Of a stretch of 64,000 bases of DNA, positions 44,466-54,065 are shown piece after piece (position 1 is the first letter of the stretch; every line of letters begins with the position of its first letter). The stretch is from Syngnathus acus (lineage: Eukaryota; Chordata; Actinopteri; Syngnathiformes; Syngnathidae). The translations under genes and the position numbers were made by a program. The notes below the pieces were generated by a model that did no database searches, was not told the origin of the DNA, and was given only the letters and a program-made list of their open reading frames with translations. The DNA is taken from the NCBI RefSeq assembly GCF_901709675.1, contig NC_051103.1:541501-605500 (forward strand), given 5' to 3'.

Positions 44466-45541
44466 TCAAACAATACTAAACATTGGCCTATGACTTGTAC
44501 TTATCAGAGTTACACAGCACAAAGTCCAATGTCTCCTAAGATACTCAAACTTCTGCTTTGCTAAAGGCTTGGTCAAGATATCTGCCTTCATATTATCTGT
44601 AAGACAGTATTGCAGTTGAATTTGTCCATTCTGCACACCTTCACGAATGTAGTGGTACCGAACGTCTATGTGCTTTGTTCTTGAATGGTCAACTGGATTC
44701 TTAGCTATGGCAATAGCTCCTTGATTGTCTTCCAGAATCACTGTTGATGTAACGTCCATTCCGAGATCACTGAGTAGTCGTGTAAGCCAGGTACATTGTT
44801 GTGCTGCCTGGCTTAGAGCGACGTATTCTGCTTCAGCTGTTGACAGTGCGACTGTGTTCTGTTTCTTGCTGAGCCAGCTTACTGCTCCTCCACTCAGTAG
44901 GAAGACATTCCCGGTTATAGAACGACGATCATCCTGATCTCCTGCCCAGTCAGCATCTGAGAAGCCGACTAAAGTTCCAGACTCTGACCTCTGGTACTTG
45001 AGAGCGAGGTTTGTGGTACCTTTCAGGTAGCGAAGAATCGTCTTCACAGCAGTCATGTGTGCAGTGTTTGGTTCTGCGTTGAACTTTGACACAGAACTCA
45101 CTGCTTGTGCGATGTCTGGCCTGGTGGCCATTGCTGCGTACAACAGGGTTCCTACAATTGACTGGTAGGTACCTGGATTCACTGGTTTACTAACACCATC
45201 ATTTTTCTGCAACTTCACATTTGCATCAGCTGGGGTTGTGACCGGATTGGTTTTATCCATCCCATATTTCTAAAGAAGGGCTTCAATGTAATGCTATTGA
45301 TGAATATACATAGTTGTTTGTCTTGTCTTGAATCACTGAGATGCCCAGTATGTAAGACAACTCCCATGACTTTCATCTTGTATCTCTTTTTCAGAGCAAC
45401 TTTCAACTCACTCATGCTCTGCAGTGACTCTGTGATCAGAATCAGATCATCGACATAAACAGCTAATATCTCTAGCCCTGGCCGAGCTCTCACGAACACA
45501 CAGGGGTCTGATGTGCTCTGATTGAAACCAAGATCTTTCAT
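44466..45541 (-). pseudogene. copia reverse transcriptase C-part and RNase H
   Basis: Minus strand from 45541: MKDLGFNQSTSDPCVF then the catalytic YVDDLILI (about 45450), which copies RNA into DNA. A frameshift near 45355 follows. The second frame (45260-44466, 264 codons) reads PGTYQSIVGTLLYAAMATRP, KTILRYLKGTTNLAL, the RNase H motif FSDADWAGD (first Asp), ALSTAEAEYVALS (catalytic Glu) and ILEDNQGAI (Asp). The last segment ends in an unrelated SFSIV-type tail. The N-terminal half of the polymerase is deleted at about 45555. Confidence 0.9.
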
Positions 45542-45555
45542 GAACTCTTTGCTGT

Positions 45556-47000
45556 GGCGTGTGGGGTACAGACATTTTATGGTGGATGCCTTTAGCTTTC
45601 AGGAATTCTTGGAATTCTTTCGACGTGTATTCCTCACCGTTGTCTGTTCTCAGTCTTGTAACTCTTTGTCCACACTCATTGGAGAATGTTCTCTCAAACT
45701 GTTTGAACTTGCTGAGCACTTCACTTTTCTGCCTCATGAAGTATACCTTGCAGTATCTTGAGTAGTCATCAATGAATGTCACGAAGTACTTTGACCCACC
45801 TATGGATTCAGTCTGCATGGGACCACACACGTCACTATGAATCAGCTGCAGTTTTCGCTTTGAGCGGATTTCTCCCACTGACTTGAATGGCTTCCTAGCC
45901 AGCTTGCCCTCCACACATGCTTAACAGAAGGAGTTCTCTTTTTCAGCAGAAAAGTCCATTCCACTCACCAGAGGTTTAAGCTCCTTCAGCATGGTGGTGT
46001 GACCCAGTCTTTGATGCCATAGGCTGGCTGCAACTGATGCACTTCCTGCTGTATGAGGAACAGGCGTACTCCCCTCCACATCCAGCTGGTATAACCCATC
46101 GGCTCGTTGTGTTCCCATTCCTCGAAGATCTCCATCTTTTCCGCGAATGTAGCACCGGGTCTTGAACTGCACCGTATTCCCTTTTTTCACAGCAGCTACC
46201 ACTGAGAAAAGATTCCCTGACAGCTTGGGAACATACAGCACATCATACATTGTGACATCTTTGACATCACTCACTTTGAAAGTCATTTTCATTTTTACAT
46301 TGCCGAGTCCTTGTGCATCGACTACTCTGCCACCCCCCAGTTTCACTGATTGTGGCTTGGTGAATTCCTGGTAATCCTGCAGTATTTCTTTTGAGCATGT
46401 CATGTGTTTTGACGCTCCAGAGTCGATCAGCCATTCGACCTGTTTCACTTTTTGATTCTGATTTTCTCTGGCAACAAATGCACTTTCAGTTGCACTCTCA
46501 GAATTCTCATTATCCTCACATGTCATTTGTTTAGCCTTGTGGGTTTGATTTTTATTTTTTAACTTTGGACAATTTCGTTTCAGATGTCCCTCCTTCCCAC
46601 ATTTAAAACATTTCCACTTGGATCTGTCAATTCCCTCAGGCTGTGGATCCCCACGCACATGAGTTTGCATTGCAGAGGCGGCACCTTGTGGCGCAACACT
46701 GGTACTGCCATTTGCCTGCACTCTCTTTTGTTCCTCATTTACTAATGACTGCTGCATGGATTGAAGAGTCAAACTGTCCATCTTTGTCTCCAGGGCAGTG
46801 ACAATTGTTGCATAGCTGGGTGGAAGACTACCTAGCAATGTCACAATCTGATCCTCCTCCTCAATTACAGCACCAATAGCACTGAGTTGATCTGTTAATT
46901 CCTTCATGCGCTTCAAATGCTTGGTTATCGTTTCTCCTTCCTTCATTTCACACCTGAAGTACTTCTTTAGAAACAATTTATTTGCTAGAGTGTCTCTCAA
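45556..47000 (-). pseudogene. copia gag C-part, protease and integrase
   Basis: Minus strand from 47000: a Gag capsid-like part, then a zinc knuckle CFKCGKEGHLKRNC (about 46605), which packages RNA. Protease: WLIDSGASKHMTC (catalytic Asp, about 46430). Integrase: an LWHQRLGH zinc-binding start (about 46030), a TAA at 45921 where a coding codon is expected between two conserved cysteines, then HSDVCGPM, FVTFIDDYSRY and LRTDNGEEY (two catalytic Asp). At about 45555 the frame jumps from VPHTPQQ straight into reverse transcriptase, so the catalytic Glu region of integrase and the polymerase start are deleted. Confidence 0.9.
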
Positions 47001-47292
47001 AATGTCCCTTCAGCGTATCCCACGCTTCTTTAGGTGACTGGCAACTTGTAATCAGGTACAGCTGAGATGTACTTACATTAAGCACCGACATTGAAAACGC
47101 TTTTTCTTTCCTCCTAGCGAATTCGGCTCGAGTTGCTGGGTTAGCATCTTGTGCTAATGTTTCCGTTTCCATTGCCATGCCCCGTAGACTCCTAGCTTTC
47201 AGCAGATGCTCAATCTGGAATTTCCATGTAGCCCAGTTGTCTGGTCCACTTAGCTTGTCGATAAACAGTCTGTCCGCCATTGTGAATCCCAC
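46978..47292 (-). pseudogene. copia gag N-terminus
   Basis: A minus-strand frame starts MGFTMADRLFIDKLSG, then NWATWKFQIEHLL, the usual copia Gag opening (UBN2-like), and PKEAWDTLKGHFER. A one-base loss near 46983 shifts it out of frame with the following capsid part. The start codon lies about 90 bp inside the 5' LTR and primer site. Confidence 0.85.
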
Positions 47293-47365
47293 AACACCGA
47301 GTACTCCACACAGAATCCGTGTAAAACCACTGTTTTAAGCTATTTACTAGAACTGACTGGGACCG

Positions 47366-47380
47366 ACTGGGCCCATAACC
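47366..47380 (-). promoter_or_regulatory. copia primer binding site, internal initiator-tRNA-Met type
   Basis: Sense (minus strand) sequence right after the 5' LTR reads GGTTATGGGCCCAGT. Its complement CTGGGCCCATAACC matches the anticodon stem-loop of vertebrate initiator tRNA-Met rather than a tRNA 3' end. This is the half-tRNA priming known for Drosophila copia. Confidence 0.85.
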
Positions 47381-47810
47381 TATTGAATTTCACGAGCATT
47401 TATTGAACTAAAATACGGAGCATACATAGCACCACAAGGTGGCAGTATTTCACATCCTGACAGGCATTAGTTTTGTTTTAGTCCCAATGATCGTCACACA
47501 CACGGTCGGTGTGGTGAAATTTGTCCTCTGCATTTAACCCATCCCCGTGTGATTTTGATCCATCCCCTGGGGGAGAGGGGAGCAGTGAGCAGCAGCGGTG
47601 CCGCGCTCGGGAATCATTTGGTGATCTAACCCCCCAATTCCAACCCTTAATGCTGAGTGCCAAGCAGGGAGGCAATGGGTCCCATTTTGATAGTCTTTGG
47701 TATGACCCGGCCGGGGTTTGAACCCACAACCTTCCAGTCTCAGGGCGGACACTCTACCGCTAGGCTACTGAGCTGCATTACCTGCATTGTTAAATTACTG
47801 TATTACAACA
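47381..47810 (-). repeat. copia LTR (5' in element sense), interrupted by a SINE
   Basis: It matches 37754-37873 on both sides of a SINE at about 47471-47775. Few substitutions separate the copies ('aaaatacgg' against 'gaaacacgg', 'caaggtgg' against 'caaagtgg'), suggesting a fairly young element. Confidence 0.9.
47471..47775 (-). mobile_element. full-length tRNA-derived SINE in copia LTR
   Basis: Minus-strand copy with tail at the left, complete body and tRNA-like head at the right ('aacccacaaccttccagtct', 'cactctaccgctagg'). It is absent from the other LTR of the same element, so it inserted after copia integration. Confidence 0.9.
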
Positions 47811-48374
47811 ACAACAAAGTCGATCGTCGAACTGCGGCCTCGGTTGTCCTGGTGCCAGGTGCACACATGGACACCCTTGCGTTTGAACATAGTGTTCATT
47901 ATACACAATCCATGTTGAGCACAAAAGTCGAGTAATAGAACACCACTCGGATTCTGACTGGGGGGGGGGGGCGTTCCTCTCAATCTCGCCCTTCCAGGTC
48001 TCGCTGTCATTGCCCACGTGAGCATTGAAGTCATCCAGCAGAACGATGGAGTCCCCAGAAGGAACGCTGGCCAGCACTTCTTCCAAGGACTCCAAAAAGG
48101 GTGGGTCCTCTGAGATGCCGTTTGGTGCATAGACACAAACAACAGTCAGGACCCATCCCCTCACCCGAAGGCGGAGGGAGGCTACCCTCTCGCTTACCGG
48201 GGTGAACCCCAATTTGCAGGCGCCCAGCCGGGGGGCAATAAGTATGCCCACACCTGCTCGGCGCCTCTCACCGTGGGCAACTCCAGAGTAGAAGAGAGTC
48301 CAGCCCCCCTCAAGAGGACTTGTACTAGAACCCAAACTGTGTGTAGAGGCGAGTCCGACTATGTCTAGTGGAAC
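47811..48374 (-). pseudogene. RTE-like LINE A, endonuclease N-terminal fragment
   Basis: A minus-strand frame reads [28 protein letters not shown] and [14 protein letters not shown], where the catalytic motif has DDFN instead of GDFN. It then shifts frame near an 11-G run at 47961. It continues the copy broken at 37753, with the copia element between them. Confidence 0.85.
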
Positions 48375-48683
48375 TGTCCCTTAGATATCATTCCAGCTAA
48401 GTTTTTAAAGGAGGTTCCTAGCTCTGTTGAGTCAAGTCTGCTTGTCTTGATTAATACCTATCTTAGCTCTGGGTCTTTTACGGCTGCCTTCAAACATGCC
48501 TTGGTTAGTCACCTCCTAAAAATAAAAAATCATCTCAATCCTCAATCATCACTCTTTAATTTGAGACCCTTCTCTCACCTGTCTTTTCTTTCGAAGGTGT
48601 TAGAAAAGGTTGTTTTTACTCAATTACAGGCATTTCTTGAGGAATTATGTTCTTGATAATTTCCACTGTGGTTTTAGACCCTG
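48375..48683 (+). pseudogene. L2-like LINE reverse transcriptase fragment
   Basis: A plus-strand frame reads IPAKFLKEVPSS, a TAAFKHALVSHLLK block and LSFLSKVLEKVVFTQLQAFL, then two stops and an F-CGF-like remnant. This is the first part of the polymerase of an L2-group LINE. It is different from the other L2 copies here. Confidence 0.75.
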
Positions 48684-48689
48684 ACATAG

Positions 48690-48915
48690 TAGAATAGAAT
48701 GACTATTGTCATTGTACAACTGACGTTCAACGAAATTAAGGTATTCTACCAGTGGGAGGCTGCTGCCATGAAAGGCGCTGCGAGGCGCCACAGGGAGCAA
48801 TTCAGGGTTCAGTATCTTGCTCAAGGACACTTCAACATGGTCACCAGGTATGAGGATTGAACTCACAACCTGCAAGTTGGGAGACAAAGACTCTACCACT
48901 AAGCTACACCGGTTC
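48690..48915 (-). mobile_element. second tRNA-derived SINE type
   Basis: At its right edge the minus strand shows a tRNA-like head: a TAGCTTAGTGGTAGAG A-box region (about 48905) and a GTGAGTTCAATCC B-box region (about 48865). The body differs from the common SINE of this window. Confidence 0.6.
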
Positions 48916-49049
48916 TCTAGCTTCTCTAAATTGCATACGCATTAGGTTCCTCCTGTCTGAAGGAAGTGTCATGTTGCATTGGAATGTGTGTCTCCAAGAT
49001 TGGGAATGGGTCCTCAAGACAAGAACTAATGTCTCCCCTCAAATTGGTG

Positions 49050-50100
49050 ACATACGTTTCTTGAAGATTCTTACAATGCAGTGTGCAGTGGCAACTGGCG
49101 CTTATCGCTACAACCCCAAAATACGGAATACGGAAAAGCTCCAACTTTTAGAGCCACAAAAATCCAAGAGTGATACGCCAAAGAAGGATTGTGCGAAGGA
49201 TCAGGCAATGGCTGAGTGTCCGGAAGAACTCAAAACTCAGCTGAAAGCTCTTGATGTTCTCAAACAACTTCTAAATGCTATTGAAGAAATTAAGAGGCAA
49301 CTGATGGGGAAATGTAGTAGTATGGATGGAGAAGATCCAATTCCTCAAAGATGAGAATGCCAAGAAGGACCAACTGATAAAAACCTTCACCAGCAGAGTG
49401 GAAGAGCTTGATCAGCAGTAACGATATGGTCTAAAGATCTCACCTAGAAACAACGCCGGGTCACTGAAACACCAAAGCAATGTAAATGATGGGGACAACA
49501 CAACTGTGGAACAGCAAGTGGTGGAGTTTTAACATAAAAAAACATAACACTGGATATCGCAAATGTGGACTCATGCCACCTGCTTCCCAGGAGAGGAGTC
49601 ACCGGGGGTCGAATTAGTGACTACCACGCCATACTTCTGAGATTCAGTCGCATAAAGTACAAAATTGCTTTACTGAAACAGGGAAAAAAAACTTAAAGGA
49701 TCAAATTTTTATATAAATGAGAATCTTAGCAAACAAAATGCATCCATTGCTTGGTGAGCCCGTCAACTGAAGAAGGAAGAAAAGAGACAAGATACTTGTA
49801 TTTCCAACTGCAAAATCTTCGTAAAGCCAAACGAATCATCTTCAGAGAATACCAGACCGGTGTCCAAATCAGAGTGGTGGAGGAGTTGGATAAAGCTGCA
49901 AATTGAGCAGAAACTTGGCAGAGGTGGTTCCACCTTGAAGGTTACAAACTTGTCCACAAGAGCAAGAGCAGCAAATATAGTGGAGGAGTTATGCTCTATT
50001 ACAATACATTAGTTTGCTTGCCAATAGTTGTATCAACTAAGATCAGTATGAGAAAAGACAAAAAACATTAATAATCACATAAGTAATTTGCTCGCTAATC
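49050..50100 (+). pseudogene. degenerate ORF1 and endonuclease start of Rex1/CR1-like LINE
   Basis: Plus-strand pieces resemble the intact ORF1 at 38017: a coiled-coil part (ALDVLKQLLNAIEEIKRQL, about 49235), then after many stops FYINENLSKQNASIA near 49710 and NCKIFVKPNESS near 49805. It continues to an endonuclease-like GYKLVHKSKSSKYSGGVMLY near 49945. It is an old copy of a related element. Confidence 0.65.
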
Positions 50101-50989
50101 TGAATCAGGAGGCCTTCCTGTGTGGCAATCTCTACACACTGTAACATCGATGTCTGCAAATATAAAGGCCTTAAAAAACAGTAAACAGTTCATTGCTAAA
50201 ACAATACCAGTGTCAACATTATGAAGTATACTGTGAGTTATTATGACTGCATCTGCTTATATTATGGCTATCAATCAAGCACGGCCAGTGTTCTAGACAA
50301 AAATACTTCCCTTCCAATATCTAAACTTTGATTGTAAGGATTTTTATTAACTCTCAAGAATCTTGTACACTTGGACAAAAAAAAAAAAGAAGAACCACCA
50401 TGTTGTTGCCCTATACAATTTAGGATGTCAATCTTGATTTTGGTGGTTGCAAAAGTAACAGAAGTGAAATTATGAAACTAGGTGATATAAATTCCTGGTT
50501 AAAATCGGGGCGAGACTAGGTAAGCACAATTGCTTCATCCCGTTGCCCATTACGGCAAGTCTAGTATTAACAGTGCTTGACATGATGACAATGTACTATC
50601 TGAAACAAACAACACACTAGTTGCCAGACAATCCCAGGGCACACATAGACCAACAACCAGCCGTATTCACAATCAGACCTGTGCACAATTTGGCCGGAGC
50701 TGGCATCCAGCCCACAGCCTATGCGGACGTGCAAACCAGTGCTCGACCGTGCCGCCGTCTTTAAAAGTCATAATTCTACAAGAAATTCTACAATTTAATT
50801 GATTTAGAAAGGAAAATGATATAAGATAGTTGCTGTTGTAGAATGTTAGAATATGTTAAGGTAAGCAAAATTGGCTGAGCCGGACCTATTTATTTTTAAC
50901 TGGTGGCCCATTCCAGCCACCATTAATGATCATCAGGTGGCCCCACAATGCCCTCGATTGGCCATGGGCCTTGAGGGCACCATTATCAA
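50101..50989. other. unassigned, decayed repeat sequence
   Basis: No convincing frame. 50600-50762 resembles a worn tRNA-like or LINE-tail repeat ('ggagctggcatccagccca'). The rest shows nothing definite. Confidence 0.4.
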
Positions 50990-51090
50990 CGTTGTAGTAA
51001 TAGAAACACTACTACTTGTATTACTTCTAATAATAATAGTAATAATAATAATAATAGTTCATCAGATTTACATAGCGCTTTTCTGAACAC
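50990..51090 (-). repeat. L2-type 3' tail
   Basis: TAATAATAA repeats (51028-51058) followed by 'gatttacatagcgctttt' are the inverted 3' end of an L2 element, compare 10640-10690. It is cut by the LTR at 51091. Confidence 0.6.
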
Positions 51091-52698
51091 TGTCAAACCT
51101 GCACTTTTTATCAAAGTGACCGGCTTCCCATTAAAGGGTTCGATAAGCCGGGGTGAAGGGACTTGTCTGTCTCTGACCACCCGAGTTAAATTAATTCTAA
51201 AATAATCAATATAATCTCTTTATGACGCCAATCCCTCTCAAGTCAAACGACGCTCGTGCTGAGTAACTCAAATTTGAGGCACGTCGTCAGAATAACCGTG
51301 CCATAATGATGGCTCCTTTCGGTTGTTTGATGCTTTTGTTATGTTACGGATTTTTTTAGATGTCTTTGTTAAGACCTCAAGGATTCGTTAATTTACTAAA
51401 GCACACTCGCCCTAGCTGAGCTCAAGATAACTACTTCGAAACAGATCTGACAATTCCTGATGGTAAGGATTAAAGCTGTCTTCACTTTAAAAAGAATTGA
51501 ACGGATTTAAAGAATGACTATGATCGGGAAAAAAAGAAATTTGAAAGTTCTAATTGCTGCATATAAAACCATGGTCAACATAGTTAATACGAAATAATCA
51601 ATAACCGAATTAAGGATTAAGAAGCGATTTAATGAATAAGCAAGAAAAAGAATTACAAGTCGAAAAAACAACACTCACCCACTCAGAAAAAAAGAAATCC
51701 TATTTGGTTGAACAAGTTGAGTGATCGGCTCTCCTTTGTTCCAAAATCCGAATTCTGTTTAAAAAAAGAGGAAAGGTCTGGCCGTGAGGAGCGTAGCCAA
51801 AAAAGTAAAATTGGCGTCTTCCCCTTTCTGCCCGGAGCGGCTGTCTCCTCTGCTTTCCTTGAAGCTTAAAATTTGACAAAGTCCAATTCGAAGACTCTGG
51901 AAATTCATCTTAGTGGAATTTGGTTCAATCTCAAAAAGAATGAAAAATCCATCTTCGTCTAAACGGCGTTCTTTTACTCCGGGCAGCGTCACGGCCATCG
52001 CCCTGACTAGGAAGAAGCGCCCCGCTCTGTGTCAGGACAACATATTTATAGGCTTCTGGCACTACCTCATTGGCATTACCTCACCGGCACGTGAGGTGGC
52101 CTTTCTGGAAGTTTCTGGAAGTTTCGAGAACGTTCCTCAGCTGATTCCTGTCTAGGTCAGCTGGAAACCACTGGTTGTCTTGGCAACCTTGCTTAAAGCA
52201 GTAACCACTGCGCATGACTGCAGTCCGCCACCGGATGCAGCTGTTTCCTGTTTTGCTCGTTCTTTCACTTTTAGCCCTTGATGTCTCCTCTCAACTTAAT
52301 ACATTCAGGTATGGATGGAACCCCAATGTTAAATACAGGTTGGACAAAACATTGCAACATTAATAACACATAATCATACTTAACCATAATAATGGGTTCT
52401 TCTAACTTAAACATATATATTGATATTGCTCAAGCTGTTAAATCTTAAAATTATGGCATAGCAAACTCATATTCCAAAATTGTGCGTTGCTACGTGTTTG
52501 AACAGGTTGTGTCCTCCCAATTGCTAACAATTTAATTTATTAGATTTGTTAGTTTCCATCAGGTCACCCCTATGTCAAGATTTAACACCATCTCCTGGTG
52601 AAATGTTGGAACTACTACATGTTTTGGGATAGCCAATGTGCCTGGGCCAAATTCGATACCCAATTTTACACCATCTTGTACCACCACGCCACTTGACA
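51091..52698. repeat. solo LTR, 1608 bp, 4-bp TSD ACAC
   Basis: TGTCAAAC at the left and CTTGACA at the right, with ACAC at 51087-51090 and 52699-52702. It shares its outer parts with the LTR at 40776-41609, for example 'gacgccaatccctctcaagt' and 'ggcttctggca', and has about 780 bp more in the middle. No coding region. Confidence 0.9.
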
Positions 52699-52702
52699 AC
52701 AC

Positions 52703-53396
52703 TGATACTTTAGAATGGATTTATTATCCATGAGCTCACACATTCACACCGGTGGGGATAAACTACGTATAAACCACAGCAGCCCTAGGGCAGCATGGAT
52801 ACGGCCCCTTCGACCACTACCAAACATTCGCACCCAACATACACAAATGATAACAATTTTCCCTGACTTCAACCAGCCGCACACAAAGAACAAAATGCTG
52901 TATGAAGAATGAAGTGCAACAACACACATCATAGGTCCTCACTACGGCCAATGTCTGCCTGAGTTACGATTCACATTGGTCAACAGGCTCAAAGTCTTTG
53001 CATCCGGCTGCGACTTGAACTTCTTGTGGGTGTCGTTGTAAGACTATTTAAAACTGCAGGTAAGATCAGCTCAAAGCATAGGCCTGGTAGTTTCAGGTCA
53101 TACAGCTGTTGTCCTATGTCTTTAAAGGCTGTTATGGCGCATACTGCAGTGTAGTCCAGGAATGCAGAGATGACCATATCTTTAATCTTTATTCGACGTA
53201 GCATCCTTGCTTGCTTTAAGATACTCCTTGTGGTGGTGCAGACGGCTGAGTAGGGGATTACAAGGCCCATTTTGTTTTGATTGAATCTCAAGGACGCGTT
53301 TAGAAATTCACTCAAATGCCATGCACTATTTTTGAAGTATATGCGTTTGGTTAGTTAGTGTGCTTCACTCCCAATTATTTCTGAACACAGCCTATG
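52703..53396. other. unassigned; one minus-strand open frame
   Basis: A 108-codon minus-strand frame (53315-52989) starts MSEFLNASLRFNQNKMGL and includes RRIKIKDMVISAFLDYT. I do not recognise it and see no splice or promoter support. It could be decayed LINE sequence or chance. Confidence 0.3.
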
Positions 53397-53851
53397 TTCT
53401 AAACCAGACATGAGCAAACTACGGCCCGCGGGCCACATCCGGCCCACGGGGCCGTTTAATCCGGCCCGCCAAACCTGAATAAATTGTATTATTAAACTTT
53501 TCTTTTGGGGTCATTTTCCCTGCAATTACTATGTTTCCCCAATAGATGGGGAAGCGCCCGCCCGCGCATTTACTCCCGGAAGCCGTGTCAGAAAGCTCGG
53601 TGCACACTCACAAGTGCGTGTACATACTAAGTAGTACGGACCCGGCGCACTCCGTGCTCTATTTCCATCAGTGACGAATTTCGAGTGTGGGCTGTGACAT
53701 CAGCATTCTCGTAATTCGCACGCTGAGCTTTCAGATACAGTTTTACGCTAATGCCACCGACAAACCTTCCCCTGGAATCCGACCATTAAAATGAGTGGCC
53801 CGAGGAAAAGAAAGGTGGACACTGAGCAGACGTTCAGCCACATGAACGTCA

Positions 53852-54016
53852 ACACCAAATGATTCCCGAGCGCGGCACCGCTGCTGCTCACTGCTCCCCT
53901 CTCCCCCAGGGGATGGATCAAAATCACACGTGGATGGGTTAAATGCAGAGGACAAATTTCACCACACCCAGATGTGTGTGTGACGATCATTGGGACTTTA
54001 ACTTTGACTTTAACTA
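53852..54016 (+). mobile_element. 5'-truncated SINE inside the hAT coding relic
   Basis: It starts at 'accaaatgattcccgagcg', body only, with a GACTTTAACTT-type tail. The hAT C-terminal coding sequence resumes directly after it ('acaaagccgtcacagatcta'). Confidence 0.85.
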
Positions 54017-54065
54017 ACAAAGCCGTCACAGATCTAGGTTAACGGACCGACACATCGGCTCTATC

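Larger units (their letters stand above)
37754..47810 (-). mobile_element. Ty1/copia retrotransposon with nested LINE and SINE
   Basis: The LTRs at 37754-37873 and 47381-47810 share sequence, the second being interrupted by a SINE. The 5-bp duplications ACAAC lie at 37749-37753 and 47811-47815. The minus-strand coding order is gag, protease, integrase, reverse transcriptase, RNase H, which is the copia order (integrase before polymerase). It split RTE-like LINE A and later received a Rex1/CR1-like LINE near its 3' end. Confidence 0.95.

Noticed and set aside
48860-48920. Possible tRNA gene
   Set aside because: A and B box-like motifs are present, but they sit in a SINE body and the cloverleaf is not complete by eye.
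52989-53315. Candidate gene on the minus strand
   Set aside because: No recognised domain, no splice or promoter support, and it lies in repeat-rich debris. Reported only as an unassigned open frame.
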